From DASQPR01 sp963831705 (GTDB lineage Bacteria; Actinomycetota; Actinomycetes; Mycobacteriales; Micromonosporaceae): DNA of 64,000 nt. Where the stretch lies: the NCBI GenBank assembly GCA_963831705.1, contig CAWHRE010000010.1:1426001-1490000 (forward strand), given 5' to 3'. Made by a program: the position numbers and the translations under genes. Position 1 is the stretch's first letter, and each line of letters begins with the position of its first letter. The notes below the pieces were generated by a model that did not search any database, was not told the origin of the DNA, and saw nothing but the letters and a program-made list of their open reading frames with translations. This document shows positions 27,459 to 36,940 of this stretch, piece after piece.

Positions 27459-28073
27459 TCAGACCGTCACCCCCAGGCAATCGCGCAACCGGATCAGACC
27501 ATCGCGCATCCGAGTTTTGACGGCCGGCAGACCTACCTTCAGCAGCGAGGCGACCTCGCTGTAGGTGTGACCGCCGTAGTACGCCATTGTGATCGCTTCA
27601 CGCTGCATATCCGTCAGGTTCTTGAGGCAGCGCCGGACTTGCACCTGTTCGAGATGGGCCGTGGCCGTCTCGACCACGTCGTCGTACGGCGTCTCCATCG
27701 TCGCGACCTTCCGCAGGCGATCACTGCCGGCCTGCTCGGAACGCACTCGATCAACCGCTCGCCGGTGCGCGATCGTGAAGATCCAGCTGGTCGCGCTGCC
27801 ACGCTCGGGATCGAACCGGGTCGACGTACGCCAGACCTCGACGAGCACCTCTTGCGTGACCTCTTCGGCCTGCGCCGGGTCACGAACGATTCGCCGGATC
27901 AGGCCGAACACACGGTTGGCGACCAGGTCGTACAGCCGCTCGAACGCCCGCTCGTCGCCGTGCGCCGTCCGAGTCAGCAAATGATCGGGATCCTCATCCT
28001 GGCTGGTCGGCACGGCTTCGAGCCGCGCTCGCCCGGGACGCTCACTCGGATCGCCCGCTGGCTTCGAACTCAT
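27459..28073 (-). CDS. ECF sigma factor, SigK-like
   Basis: 204 residues. Region 2 includes 'RVFGLIRRIVRDPAQAEE' and 'TSWIFTIAHRRAVDRVR'; region 4 includes 'LTDMQREAITMAYYGGHTY' and the helix-turn-helix 'SEVASLLKVGLPAVKTRMR'. The preserved tyrosine and glycine pattern of region 4 and the RskA-type partner put it near the SigK group. The first 30 residues are weakly conserved, so an internal start is possible. No target operon is recognised nearby. Confidence 0.88.
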   Translation of the reverse strand: MSSKPAGDPSERPGRARLEAVPTSQDEDPDHLLTRTAHGDERAFERLYDLVANRVFGLIRRIVRDPAQAEEVTQEVLVEVWRTSTRFDPERGSATSWIFTIAHRRAVDRVRSEQAGSDRLRKVATMETPYDDVVETATAHLEQVQVRRCLKNLTDMQREAITMAYYGGHTYSEVASLLKVGLPAVKTRMRDGLIRLRDCLGVTV

Positions 28074-28147
28074 GCGCGTATGCCCCTCCGGCCGCCGTAC
28101 CGTTGTCGATCACTCGCTATTCGGTGCCGACGCGGGTTCGGATGGGT

Positions 28148-29266
28148 TTACGCGTCGTAATCGATCGTGACGGCGTCCGTGACCGGGCTGGATTGACAGG
28201 TCAGCACGTAGCCGGCGGCCAATTCATCCGGTTCGAGGGCATAATTCTGCGCCATTTCCACCTGACCGTCGGTCACGCGCGCGCGACACGTCGAGCACAC
28301 GCCACCCTTGCAAGCGTAGGGCAGTTCGGCGCGGATCTTCAGAGCCGCATCAAGAACGCGCTCGTCGCGCCGCATCGTAAAGCTCGACGCCCGGCCGTCC
28401 AGCACGATCGTGACGACGGCGTCCCCCGAGTCCGGCCCGGCGTCGTCGGTGGGCGCGGTCCGCGCCGGAGTCGCGGCGTCCTCCACGTGAAACAACTCTG
28501 TGCGTACGGCCGTCTCCGCCACTCCCCGCTCCGCCAGCACGCCACGAACATCCATGACCATCCCGTACGGCCCGCAGAGGAACCACTCATCCGCATCGAC
28601 GCCGACGAGCCCGCTGTCGAGCAGCCGGCCGAACCGATCCGCATCGACCCGGCCGCTGAGCAACTCCGCATCCTGCGGCTCCCGGGACAGTACGTGCACG
28701 AGGTGCAGTCGCGCCGGGAATCGATCCTTCAGATCCGCAAGTTCCTCGGCGAACATCACCGAACGCACGTACCGGTTGCCGTACACCAGCGTGAACGTGC
28801 TCTGCGGCTCGGTTGACAACACGGTCGCGACCAGCGACAGAATCGGAGTGACGCCCGATCCGGCGACGACGGCCGCGTAGCGGCGGGTTCGATCCGGCGC
28901 GTACGCCGTAGTGAAGTGACCAAGCGGCGGCATCACCTCGACGTCATGTCCCGCGGCCAGCACGGTGAGCGCGAACTTCGAGAAGATGCCGCCGGGCACG
29001 GCTTTGACGCCGATCCGGAGCAGGCCGCGTTCGGCCAGGTCGCGCGGGGTGGAACAGATCGAGTACGACCTTCGGACATCCTCGCCGTTCTCGATCAGCC
29101 GGACGGTAACGTGCTGGCCGGCGTCGAACGCGTACGCGGCTCGCAACCCCTCCGGCACGGCGAACGTCACTACAACGGCATCGTCGGTCAGCGGGTCTAC
29201 GGCACGCACCGGAAGCGCATGAAATTGCGGTCGGCGCCGTACCGGCTTCGTGATCGTGACCGTCAT
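28148..29266 (-). CDS. paaE: phenylacetyl-CoA epoxidase reductase subunit
   Basis: 372-residue electron-transfer subunit that moves electrons from NADPH to PaaA. The N-terminal ferredoxin-NADP reductase-like module has the FAD motif 'RRSYSICSTP' and nucleotide-binding 'VVAGSGVTPILSLVATVL'. The C-terminal plant-type [2Fe-2S] domain has 'YACKGGVCSTCRARV' plus a distal cysteine in 'VLTCQSSP'. ATG 29266 shares one base with the paaD stop. Last gene of paaABCDE. Confidence 0.93.
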   Translation of the reverse strand: MTVTITKPVRRRPQFHALPVRAVDPLTDDAVVVTFAVPEGLRAAYAFDAGQHVTVRLIENGEDVRRSYSICSTPRDLAERGLLRIGVKAVPGGIFSKFALTVLAAGHDVEVMPPLGHFTTAYAPDRTRRYAAVVAGSGVTPILSLVATVLSTEPQSTFTLVYGNRYVRSVMFAEELADLKDRFPARLHLVHVLSREPQDAELLSGRVDADRFGRLLDSGLVGVDADEWFLCGPYGMVMDVRGVLAERGVAETAVRTELFHVEDAATPARTAPTDDAGPDSGDAVVTIVLDGRASSFTMRRDERVLDAALKIRAELPYACKGGVCSTCRARVTDGQVEMAQNYALEPDELAAGYVLTCQSSPVTDAVTIDYDA

Positions 29267-29778
29267 CAGAACGCCTTCACGTGGTCGAACGGCTCCGCGC
29301 ATGCCCGGCACCGGCGCAGCGACTTGCACGCGGTCGAACCGAACCGGGACAGTTCTTCGGTCTCCACCGATCCGCAGCGTGGGCATCGCACGGTGACGCC
29401 GATCGACACCGGTACCGGGCCGCCGACCAGTACCGGGCCGGGTGGCGCGATGCCGGCCGCGGTGAGCTTGGCGCGTCCCTCGGCGCTGATCCGATCGGTA
29501 CTCCACGCCGGGCTGAGCACGGTCCTGACCTCCACGCTGATCGCACCGGCCGTGGTCGCCGCGCGTGCGATATCGGCCCGGATCACATCCATTGCCGGGC
29601 ACCCGCTGTACGTCGGCGTAATCGTCACCACCACGGCCCCGTCGTCGTCCACCGACACGTTCCGCAGGATGCCGAGATCGTCGATCGTGATCACCCGGAT
29701 CTCCGGATCGACCACCGACGCGATCGCCTCCCGGATCGTCGTCCGCTTCTCCGCCGTCCGGGCTTCCGGCGCTACCAC
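29266..29778 (-). CDS. paaD: phenylacetate degradation protein PaaD (DUF59 family)
   Basis: 170-residue member of the MIP18/DUF59 family needed for maturation of the phenylacetyl-CoA epoxidase. 'ASVVDPEIRVITIDDLGIL' and 'ITPTYSGCPAMDVI' (with the conserved cysteine) are diagnostic. A C-terminal zinc-ribbon-like part has 'VRCPRCGS' and 'CRACAEPFDHVKAF'. GTG 29778 overlaps the paaC stop by seven bases and is preferred to a longer reading inside paaC. Confidence 0.9.
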   Translation of the reverse strand: MVAPEARTAEKRTTIREAIASVVDPEIRVITIDDLGILRNVSVDDDGAVVVTITPTYSGCPAMDVIRADIARAATTAGAISVEVRTVLSPAWSTDRISAEGRAKLTAAGIAPPGPVLVGGPVPVSIGVTVRCPRCGSVETEELSRFGSTACKSLRRCRACAEPFDHVKAF

Positions 29779-30515
29779 GTCGCTCCCGGATGCGCCCGAT
29801 GCAGGACCTGCATCTCGGTGAGCAGATCGGACAACGCTTCGGAATGGCTTCCGGTACGCCCACCGCCCGGCCGCCATCCCGCTCTGGGTACCGCGAGTTC
29901 GCTCGCCTGGAGTACGCCGAAGACACGGTTCTGCCAGGCGACGTGCAGGGTCGTCGGGTCGACTGCGATGCCTTCCAGCCGCCGGACGACATCGTCCGAT
30001 TCGAACAACTCCGCCGTGTACGGCCAGACCTCGACCAGCGCGTTCGTCATGCGACGGTGGGATTCAATCGTGCCGCCACCGAGCCGGGCGGTCCACAGCG
30101 CCGCATGGTCGAGGTGGTACGCGGATTCCTTCACGCATTTGCCGGCGATCGCCGCGATCCGCTCGTCCTTGCGGCCGGCGAGATCGCCGTAGAGGAGATG
30201 CTGGTACGCGGACAGGCACAGCAGCTTCACGATGACGGTACCGAAGTCGGCGTCCGGCAACTCGACCAGCTGAACGTTACGAAACTCGTGGTCGTCGCGC
30301 AGATATGCCAACGCATCTTCGTCGCGACCAGCGCCTTCGACCTCGCCGGCGTACGTCAGGAACATCCGCGCCGCGCCGAGTTGATCAAGCGCGATGTTCG
30401 ACAGCGCGATGTCCTCTTCCATTTCCGGCGCGCGCGCCGACCACTCGCCCAGCCGCTGCGCGGTGACGAGCGCATCGTCCCCAAGCCGCAGAAGATATTC
30501 GAACAGGTCACTCAT
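29772..30515 (-). CDS. paaC: phenylacetyl-CoA epoxidase structural subunit
   Basis: 247-residue ferritin-like four-helix subunit that forms a heterodimer with PaaA and shapes substrate binding without a metal site. Family stretches: 'LLRLGDDALVTAQRLGEW', 'DIALSNIALDQLGAARMF' and 'GKCVKESAYHLDH'. It shares one base with the paaB stop. Confidence 0.93.
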   Translation of the reverse strand: MSDLFEYLLRLGDDALVTAQRLGEWSARAPEMEEDIALSNIALDQLGAARMFLTYAGEVEGAGRDEDALAYLRDDHEFRNVQLVELPDADFGTVIVKLLCLSAYQHLLYGDLAGRKDERIAAIAGKCVKESAYHLDHAALWTARLGGGTIESHRRMTNALVEVWPYTAELFESDDVVRRLEGIAVDPTTLHVAWQNRVFGVLQASELAVPRAGWRPGGGRTGSHSEALSDLLTEMQVLHRAHPGATW

Positions 30516-30796
30516 CAGATATGACCCGCGCCGTCGGGGACGTCGTAGAACGTCGGATGCCGGTACACCTTGTCGGCCGCCGGATCGAAGAACGCGTCCT
30601 TCTCGTCCGGGCTCGACGCGGTGATCGCACCGGCTGGGATCACCCAGATCGACACGCCCTCCTGCCGCCGCGTGTAGACATCGCGCGCGTTACGCAGCGC
30701 CATCTCGGCATCCGGGGCGTGCAAGCTGCCGACATGCACATGAGACAGGCCGCGACGCGGACGGACGAAGACTTCCCAGAGTTGTGTGTCGGTCAT
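30515..30796 (-). CDS. paaB: phenylacetyl-CoA epoxidase subunit PaaB
   Basis: 93-residue small subunit that bridges PaaAC dimers. 'WEVFVRPRRGLSHVHVGSL' and 'DVYTRRQEGVSIWVIP' are typical. The gene overlaps paaA by four bases and paaC by one, in the canonical paaABCDE order. Confidence 0.94.
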   Translation of the reverse strand: MTDTQLWEVFVRPRRGLSHVHVGSLHAPDAEMALRNARDVYTRRQEGVSIWVIPAGAITASSPDEKDAFFDPAADKVYRHPTFYDVPDGAGHI

Positions 30797-31839
30797 GCGG
30801 CCGGCCGTACCTTATCGATCTGCTTGGCGGCATAAGCCGCCGCCGCTTCGCGGACCCAAGCGCCCTCGTCGTGCGCGCGCTTGCGGTTGGTGATGCGCTC
30901 GCGGTTGCAGGGGCCGTTGCCCTTGATGACCTGCATCAACTCGTCGTAGTCCGGCTGCGTGTAGCGGTAGTGCCCGGTCTCCTCGTCCTTTGTCAGGTCC
31001 GGATCCGGGATGTCGAGGGTCAGAACCGAAGCCTGCTGTACGCACATGTCGACGAACCGTTGCCGCAGGTCATCGTTGGAGAACCGCTTGATCTTCCAAG
31101 CCATCGACTGCTCGGAGTGGGTCGAGTCGCCGTCGGGCGGGCCGAACATCGCCAGCGACGGGTACCACCAGCGGTTCACCGCGTCCTGCGCCATCGCCCG
31201 CTGCGCCTCCGTGCCGTGCGCAAGCGTGTGCAGGATCTCGAAGCCCTGGCGCTGGTGGAACGATTCTTCCTTGCAGACACGGATCATGGCGCGGGCATAC
31301 GGCCCGTACGAGCAGCGGCACAACGGCACCTGGTTCACGATCGCAGCGCCGTCCACGAGCCAGCCGATCGCGCCGACGTCCGCCCAGGTCAGCGTCGGGT
31401 AATTGAAGATCGACGAGTACTTCTGGCGGCCGTCGATCAGCATCTCGACCAGGTCGTCGCGGGAGACGCCGAGCGTTTCGGCGGCGGCGTAAAGGTAGAG
31501 TCCGTGGCCCGCTTCGTCCTGCACCTTGGCCAGCAGGATCGCCTTGCGCTTGAGGCTCGGCGCGCGGGTGATCCAATTGCCTTCCGGCTGCATCCCGATG
31601 ATCTCGGAATGCGCATGCTGGGCAATCTGGCGGATCAACGTCTTGCGGTAAGCGTCCGGCATCCAGTCGCGCGGCTCGATCTTCTGCTCAGCCGCGACGA
31701 TCTCGTCGAAGTAGGCCTGCGCTTCACCGGTTGGCTCGGCGCGTCCGGCCGCGGCGGCCTCGTGAAGCGCGCGCTCCGCATCGGCCACTTGATCAAGCAG
31801 AGACGACGCTTCGGGCACGGTGAAGTCGTTCCCATACAT
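30793..31839 (-). CDS. paaA: phenylacetyl-CoA epoxidase catalytic subunit
   Basis: 348-residue diiron oxygenase subunit that converts phenylacetyl-CoA to its ring 1,2-epoxide. The two iron-binding ExxH helices are visible as 'KVQDEAGHGLYLY' and 'CKEESFHQRQG'; 'PYARAMIRV' and 'SEQSMAWKIKRFSNDDLR' are further family stretches. ATG 31839 is the first plausible codon. Upstream, between this start and mqnA, lies a 75-bp family B repeat within the likely promoter region. No paaK, paaG or paaZ gene is present in the window, so the rest of the pathway must lie elsewhere. Confidence 0.95.
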   Translation of the reverse strand: MYGNDFTVPEASSLLDQVADAERALHEAAAAGRAEPTGEAQAYFDEIVAAEQKIEPRDWMPDAYRKTLIRQIAQHAHSEIIGMQPEGNWITRAPSLKRKAILLAKVQDEAGHGLYLYAAAETLGVSRDDLVEMLIDGRQKYSSIFNYPTLTWADVGAIGWLVDGAAIVNQVPLCRCSYGPYARAMIRVCKEESFHQRQGFEILHTLAHGTEAQRAMAQDAVNRWWYPSLAMFGPPDGDSTHSEQSMAWKIKRFSNDDLRQRFVDMCVQQASVLTLDIPDPDLTKDEETGHYRYTQPDYDELMQVIKGNGPCNRERITNRKRAHDEGAWVREAAAAYAAKQIDKVRPAA

Positions 31840-31906
31840 ACCCCAAGTGTTACAGCCCTAGTACATTCCAGCAACCCAAGTGTCACACTCACTCGGTTTG
31901 ATTTGA

Positions 31907-31981
31907 GATCTTGGAAGTTGGGAGAGATCAAATCGCCATGATCACAGCCCTGAGCTTCCACCCGCGCCAAGATTCGCGATC
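31907..31981 (+). repeat. 75-bp dispersed repeat, family B, copy 2
   Basis: 75-base element with ends GATCTTGG and GCGATC and the conserved core GATCAAATCGCCATGATC. It is closest to copy 3 at 43563-43637. It occupies the gap between the paaA start (31839) and the mqnA stop (32008), 68 bases upstream of paaA. Confidence 0.8.
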
Positions 31982-32007
31982 ATCGGAAGCTGGCGGGCGG
32001 CTAAGAG

Positions 32008-32847
32008 CTAGACGGCGGCGAACTCCGGACCGTCGGGTGGCAGGGCTGGGGCCTGGCCCAACAGTGCTGCTCGGCGCGAGAACTCTCGGATGCCGGCGAT
32101 CTGCCGCTCGCCCAGGGAGAAGTCGAGCGCGCGGAAGTACGACGCGAGCGTCGGCGCGTCGAACGGCTCCCACCGCGCGGCCGCCGTGGCGACCTGATCG
32201 AGCTCGTTCAGGCACAGATCGCGCGACCGCAGGAACGCCTCGTGTACGTCCTTGACCAGCCCCGGATGCGCCTCGGCGAAGTCGCGCCGGACCGCCCAGA
32301 CGGCGAACACCATCGGCAGGCCGGTCCACTCCCGCCAAGCCTGGCCGAGATCGGTCACGTCGAGTCCGAGCGCGGGCGCTTCGTAGAGCGCCCGGAGTGC
32401 GACGTCCCCGATCAGTACGCCGGCATCCGCCTCGAGCAACATCTCGGTCAGGTCCGGTGGGCAGCGGAACGTCTCCGGCCGTACGCCATATCGCTGTTCC
32501 AGCAGCATCATCGCGAGTAGCACGCCGGTCCGACTGGTCGAACCCAGCGCCAGCCGCTCGATCGAAGCGGGCGGCTTCGTCGACACCATGTTGACCGACA
32601 GCACCGGACCGTCGCTGCCCACCGCGAGATCCGGCAGGAGCAGCAGATCGTCGGCGTTGCGCAGATATTCGACCAGCGAGATCGGCCCGATGTCGAGATC
32701 GCCTTGGACCAGCGCGATGTTCAATTGGTCCGGGGTGTCCTTGTGCAGGTCGAAGTCCAGCAGCGCGCCGGAGCGCATCAGTCCCCAGTAGATGGGGAGA
32801 CAGTTCAGGAACTGGATATGCCCGACACGGGGCCGCACGCTAGTCAC
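32008..32847 (-). CDS. mqnA: chorismate dehydratase
   Basis: 279-residue enzyme that dehydrates chorismate to 3-enolpyruvylbenzoate, the first step of futalosine-dependent menaquinone synthesis. Family motifs: 'VGHIQFLNCLPIYWGL', 'GDLDIGPISLVEYL', 'STSRTGVLLAMMLLE' and 'GVLIGDVALRALYE'. It has the periplasmic-binding-protein fold of the MqnA family. GTG 32847 gives the usual family beginning; a longer frame from 32919 adds unconserved residues. It is the last gene of the hemL-ccs cluster, 84 bases after ccsB. Confidence 0.9.
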   Translation of the reverse strand: MTSVRPRVGHIQFLNCLPIYWGLMRSGALLDFDLHKDTPDQLNIALVQGDLDIGPISLVEYLRNADDLLLLPDLAVGSDGPVLSVNMVSTKPPASIERLALGSTSRTGVLLAMMLLEQRYGVRPETFRCPPDLTEMLLEADAGVLIGDVALRALYEAPALGLDVTDLGQAWREWTGLPMVFAVWAVRRDFAEAHPGLVKDVHEAFLRSRDLCLNELDQVATAAARWEPFDAPTLASYFRALDFSLGERQIAGIREFSRRAALLGQAPALPPDGPEFAAV

Positions 32848-32931
32848 CCTCGGGACGTTACGCGCCGCATGCGTTACGAGCGTGCGGAGTTCGGGTTCGT
32901 GTGACACCCGAGACTCCACACGCCCGAAGTC

Positions 32932-33972
32932 TTACTTGACCCCGGCGTACGAGTGCAGACCGGTAATGAAGATGTTCACGATGAAAAGATTCATCATCAT
33001 CGTTCCCCAGCCGATCACCGCGAGCCAGCTGGCGGTGGTCCGGCGAACGCTCGGCGTGGCACGCGCGTGCAGGTAGCAGGCGTACGCGACCCAGGCAATG
33101 AACGCCCACGTCTCCTTCGGGTCCCAGCCCCAGTACCGGCCCCAGGCAGCCTCGGCCCAGATCGCACCACAGATGATCGCGAGCGTCCAGATCGGAAACG
33201 CGAACGCGTGAATCCGGAACGTCAGTCGCTCCAGACTGTCGGCCGGCTGCAACCGCTCGCCCAACGTGTACGGGAAGCCGATCGGAGCATCCGCGGCCGT
33301 ACGCTTCTCGTAACCTGCCCGGATCAAGTGCAGTGCGGCGGCGCAGAACCCGAGCATCAGCACGCCGGACGCGGTGATCGCGAGCGTCACGTGGATCTTC
33401 AGCCAGTACGAGTTCAGCGCCGGCATCAGCGGCGACACCTTGGTGTACAGCACGGTCTCGTCGAGTCCGAGCAGCACGACCAGTACGCCGGTGACGAACA
33501 GACCGAGCGGGCGCGTTGACGGGCGGCGGGTGACCAGGACCATCCACGCGATCGAGGCGACGAGCGTGACCGCGATGATGAACTCGTACATGTTGCCCCA
33601 CGGCACCCGGTGCGCCGCGATTCCGCGCGTGACCAGGCAACCGACGTGCGCAATCAGTCCGATCACGGTGAGCCAGATCGCGGCGCGACCGGCCGGCTCT
33701 GCCCAGGCAGCAAGTCGGTCGCGAGGCGGTTCCGTCGTCAGCACGTCGACCGGATCAAACGAACCGTCGACGAAATCGACCGAACCATCGGCGACGGGAT
33801 CGTCGATGAGATCGGGACCACCGGCGCCCACGAGGACGGGAGCCTCAGAACGCGTCGCCACCCGCGCCACCGCACCCCGCGCACCGAACGCGTACTCGGC
33901 GGCGTAGCACATCATCGCGAACAGGTACCCGAGGATCGCGACGAAGAGGAGGCTATGGGACAGATTTGCCAT
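32932..33972 (-). CDS. ccsB: cytochrome c biogenesis protein CcsB/ResC (heme handling)
   Basis: 346-residue polytopic membrane protein of System II cytochrome c maturation, which brings heme to the outer face of the membrane. The tryptophan-rich WWD-type segment is 'WGRYWGWDPKETWAF'. About eight transmembrane segments are visible; the first is separated from the rest by an unusual acidic insert of roughly 55 residues. It overlaps resB by 20 bases. Confidence 0.93.
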   Translation of the reverse strand: MANLSHSLLFVAILGYLFAMMCYAAEYAFGARGAVARVATRSEAPVLVGAGGPDLIDDPVADGSVDFVDGSFDPVDVLTTEPPRDRLAAWAEPAGRAAIWLTVIGLIAHVGCLVTRGIAAHRVPWGNMYEFIIAVTLVASIAWMVLVTRRPSTRPLGLFVTGVLVVLLGLDETVLYTKVSPLMPALNSYWLKIHVTLAITASGVLMLGFCAAALHLIRAGYEKRTAADAPIGFPYTLGERLQPADSLERLTFRIHAFAFPIWTLAIICGAIWAEAAWGRYWGWDPKETWAFIAWVAYACYLHARATPSVRRTTASWLAVIGWGTMMMNLFIVNIFITGLHSYAGVK

Positions 33973-35635
33973 GGGCGTTCCTGCCTTCCGATGCAGTCAC
34001 TAGCGCGTCGAACTCATCCGGGAAGCTCGCGTACTCGGCTCGCGCGAGGCCGCCGGCCTCGCCAATCGAGCCGGAAACAGACGGGGAAAGGCGGAACCAC
34101 ACGCGCCGCCGACGGCCGGTCAAAGATCCCACCAACCCGAGTACGAGCAGCAGCGCACCGACCAGCACCACTTTCTCACCCGGGTCGTAGCGGATCGCCA
34201 ACGAGACCCACTGCTTCGTACCGACGAACTCGATCGTCGAGCCGTCGGACAGCGTCTTCGACTGCCCCGGCTTGAGGCTGATCGGCCGTCCATCGGTAAG
34301 GCTGAACGGCTTCAACACACCGGAGTCGATCTGGCTCTGGTTCAGCGTATAGACCGAGTGCGCCACTCCGTTGTCCAGCCCGAGATCGCCGATGTACGGC
34401 GTGAGCACGACTTCCGGGTTGTTCGCGGCCGGGAACGTGGACGTCGCGGCGTCGCCGGAGGCGGTCGGCAGGAAGACACCCTCGAAGGCGATCTGCTGCT
34501 TCTGGTACGTCTTCGGGTCGGTGTTCGATCCGGTCTCCGGATTGATGTTCAGGTCCGGGAACTCCGCGACGCCGGTACTCGTATCGCCCGCATCGCCGCT
34601 CGGCAGGAACGGTGACGTGATCGTCTCGCTCTTGCCGTACTTGTCGGTGAACTTGATGACCGTCGCGTACCCATGTCCGACCAGGTAGACGTTCGCACGC
34701 GGAAGCCGCAGCGGCGCGTTCACCTTGATCGTGTCCGGCGTGGAGACCGTCGAACCGATGCGGTTGTACGTGGTGCTCGCCGCGAAATTCGACGGCTCGC
34801 CGCTCGACGTGTACGACGCGTTGAACGAGTTGAGCGTCACGCAGTACGGCGCGAGGTCGGCCGGGTTGACCCGGGCACCCGGCGCGTAGTCGCTGAATAC
34901 GGCCGGCGTGTTGCAGAACGTGTCGCCCTCGACAAGCAGGCGATCGGCATGCCAGCCGTACCAGGATCCGAATGCGACCCCGACCAGCAGTGCCATCAGC
35001 GAGAAGTGGAACAGCAAGTTCCCGGCTTCCTTGAAGTAGCCCTTCTCGCCGGAGACCGTCACCGTTCCGTCGTCATGTGTACGCACCACCGTGCGATACC
35101 GACGTGTGCGCAACACGGCCTTGACCTGCTCGGCGGCCCCGTCCGGCGATTGCTCGAACGCCAACTCCGAAGCGTGCACCGGCATGCGTGAAAGTCGCGC
35201 CGGAGCGTCCGGCGGCACACGGCGAATCGCCTGGTAGTAAACACGCAAGCGAGGGAAGAGGCAGCCCACCAGCGAGATGAACAGCAACAGATAGATCGCC
35301 GAGAACCACGGCGACGCGAAGACCGCGAACCCGCCGACGTCATTGATCAGCGGCGCGAGCTTCGGATGGTGCTGGTAGTACGCCGTGACGTCCTCGGGGT
35401 TGACCTTGATCTGCGGAAGCAGCGAGCCCGGGATGGCGGCGAGCGCGAGCAGGAAAAGCAGGATCAACGCGGTCCGCATGCTGGTCAGCCAGCGCCAGAA
35501 CCGCCGCGCCACGGTGACGACGAACGATCCGCCCTTGCGGTACGACGGCTCGACCCGATCCTGCGTGACCGTCCAGTCCGCTTCCGGCAACTCTTCCGGT
35601 GGAACGTCAACCGAAGGCGTCTCGATCTGCGACAT
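33953..35635 (-). CDS. resB: cytochrome c biogenesis protein ResB
   Basis: 560-residue membrane protein, partner of CcsB in heme delivery and ligation to apocytochrome c. Three N-terminal hydrophobic segments ('LILLFLLALAAIPGSLLPQ' the clearest), a large extracytoplasmic domain of about 250 residues and a last helix before a basic tail ('GRRRRVWFRLS') match ResB. ATG 35635 shares one base with the ccdA stop; the longer frame upstream is ccdA out of frame. Confidence 0.92.
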   Translation of the reverse strand: MSQIETPSVDVPPEELPEADWTVTQDRVEPSYRKGGSFVVTVARRFWRWLTSMRTALILLFLLALAAIPGSLLPQIKVNPEDVTAYYQHHPKLAPLINDVGGFAVFASPWFSAIYLLLFISLVGCLFPRLRVYYQAIRRVPPDAPARLSRMPVHASELAFEQSPDGAAEQVKAVLRTRRYRTVVRTHDDGTVTVSGEKGYFKEAGNLLFHFSLMALLVGVAFGSWYGWHADRLLVEGDTFCNTPAVFSDYAPGARVNPADLAPYCVTLNSFNASYTSSGEPSNFAASTTYNRIGSTVSTPDTIKVNAPLRLPRANVYLVGHGYATVIKFTDKYGKSETITSPFLPSGDAGDTSTGVAEFPDLNINPETGSNTDPKTYQKQQIAFEGVFLPTASGDAATSTFPAANNPEVVLTPYIGDLGLDNGVAHSVYTLNQSQIDSGVLKPFSLTDGRPISLKPGQSKTLSDGSTIEFVGTKQWVSLAIRYDPGEKVVLVGALLLVLGLVGSLTGRRRRVWFRLSPSVSGSIGEAGGLARAEYASFPDEFDALVTASEGRNAHGKSVP

Positions 35636-36408
35636 CAGATCCCCGCCCAGTTGGTCGCGCCAACGCTCGACCGCAGCCAGTCCATAAACGGCATCCACGC
35701 GTCGAAGACCAGCGCGAGGCCGATCACGATCAGCAGACCGCCGCCGATGCGGGTGACCCACCGGCTGTTTCGGCGAATCGCGCGGAACAGGCCGATCAAC
35801 CGCCGGAAGCCAAGCCCGAAGATCAGGAACGGAAGACCGAGACCAAGGCAGTACGCGATGCCGAGCACCGTGGCTCGCCCGGTCTGGCCGCCGATGAGCG
35901 ACATCGAGAACACCGCGCCGAGCGTCGGTCCGATGCACGGCACCCAGGAGAACGCGAACACGGCGCCGAGGATCGGTGCGCCCAACAGGCCGGCGGCCGG
36001 CAACCGCTGGATCCGCCACTCGCGTTGCATCGCCGGGATGAACCCGAGGAAAGCGATGCCCAGCACGATCACCAGCACGCCGCAGACGATCTCGACGGTG
36101 CGCTGATGCCACGCGAGCGTACGGCCGAGGCTGACGAACGCGATGTTCAGCACCGTGAAAACGACCGTGAATCCGGCGATGAAAAGCAGCGTGCCGGCCA
36201 GGATCCGGCCAACCATGCGGGCTCGTTGCGGGTTGTCGTGGTCGGTCGCAGCGTCCAGGTCCGCACCGGCCAGACCGGTCATATAGGACAGATACCCGGG
36301 TACGAGCGGCAGCACGCACGGCGACAGAAAACTCACCAACCCGGCCGTGGCGGCGGCACCCGCGGCAACGACCAGCGGTCCGGTGGCGGCGACACTCGCG
36401 AAGCTCAT
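35635..36408 (-). CDS. ccdA: cytochrome c biogenesis thiol transporter CcdA
   Basis: 257-residue membrane protein with about six helices, which carries reducing power across the membrane to the thioredoxin-like partner. Two conserved cysteine-proline sites are visible: 'SFLSPCVLPLVPGYLS' and 'FSWVPCIGPTLG'. It overlaps the tlpA-like gene by four bases and resB by one. Confidence 0.94.
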   Translation of the reverse strand: MSFASVAATGPLVVAAGAAATAGLVSFLSPCVLPLVPGYLSYMTGLAGADLDAATDHDNPQRARMVGRILAGTLLFIAGFTVVFTVLNIAFVSLGRTLAWHQRTVEIVCGVLVIVLGIAFLGFIPAMQREWRIQRLPAAGLLGAPILGAVFAFSWVPCIGPTLGAVFSMSLIGGQTGRATVLGIAYCLGLGLPFLIFGLGFRRLIGLFRAIRRNSRWVTRIGGGLLIVIGLALVFDAWMPFMDWLRSSVGATNWAGI

Positions 36409-36935
36409 GACGTCTGCGCCGCCTTGATCATCGCGGTCAGGTCGGCGGACGAAACCGGCGCGAGATGAATCGACGCGACCTTCCCGGCCGCGTCGATCAC
36501 CAGCGTGGACGGCACTTCCTTCGGCGGGATGTTCGCGAACGCGAGCATCACGTGACCCGCCGGATCGAAGATGCTCGGGTACGTGATTCCATGCGCCGAC
36601 ACGAACGCATTCGCCGAATCCTGCTGGTCGATAACGTTCACGCCGACGAAGACGACACCGGTCTCCTTGTACGTGCTCTCCAGGTCGGCGGCCTCGGCCC
36701 GGCAAGGCCCACACCATGATCCCCAGAAGTTCATCACGACGACGTGGCCGCGCTCGGCTGCGAGATCGAACGTGCCGCCGCCGAGCAGCGGCTCGTTGGT
36801 GACGGCCGGAGCAGCGTCGCGATGCCCGGACGCGTAGTACGTCGTCGTCGCTTCGGATCCGGACGCAGTGTTGCTACAGGCGCCGACCGCGAGAACCGCG
36901 ATCAGGCCCAGCATCACGGCGAGACGGCGTCGCAT
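36405..36935 (-). CDS. TlpA/ResA-like membrane-anchored thiol-disulfide oxidoreductase
   Basis: 176 residues. An N-terminal signal ending in a lipobox-like 'LAVGAC' suggests a lipoprotein. The thioredoxin-like domain has the active-site motif CGPC in 'MNFWGSWCGPCRAEAADLE' and the cis-proline stretch 'KEVPSTLVID'. It probably reduces apocytochrome c cysteines using electrons from CcdA. ATG 36935 directly precedes the signal peptide; the longer frame overlaps the phosphatase gene. Confidence 0.9.
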   Translation of the reverse strand: MRRRLAVMLGLIAVLAVGACSNTASGSEATTTYYASGHRDAAPAVTNEPLLGGGTFDLAAERGHVVVMNFWGSWCGPCRAEAADLESTYKETGVVFVGVNVIDQQDSANAFVSAHGITYPSIFDPAGHVMLAFANIPPKEVPSTLVIDAAGKVASIHLAPVSSADLTAMIKAAQTS

Positions 36936-36940
36936 ATCGA

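Noticed and set aside
31907..31981. Phage or integrative element attachment site
   Set aside because: No integrase, tRNA gene or change in gene content lies between the repeat copies; the genes between them are ordinary chromosomal genes.
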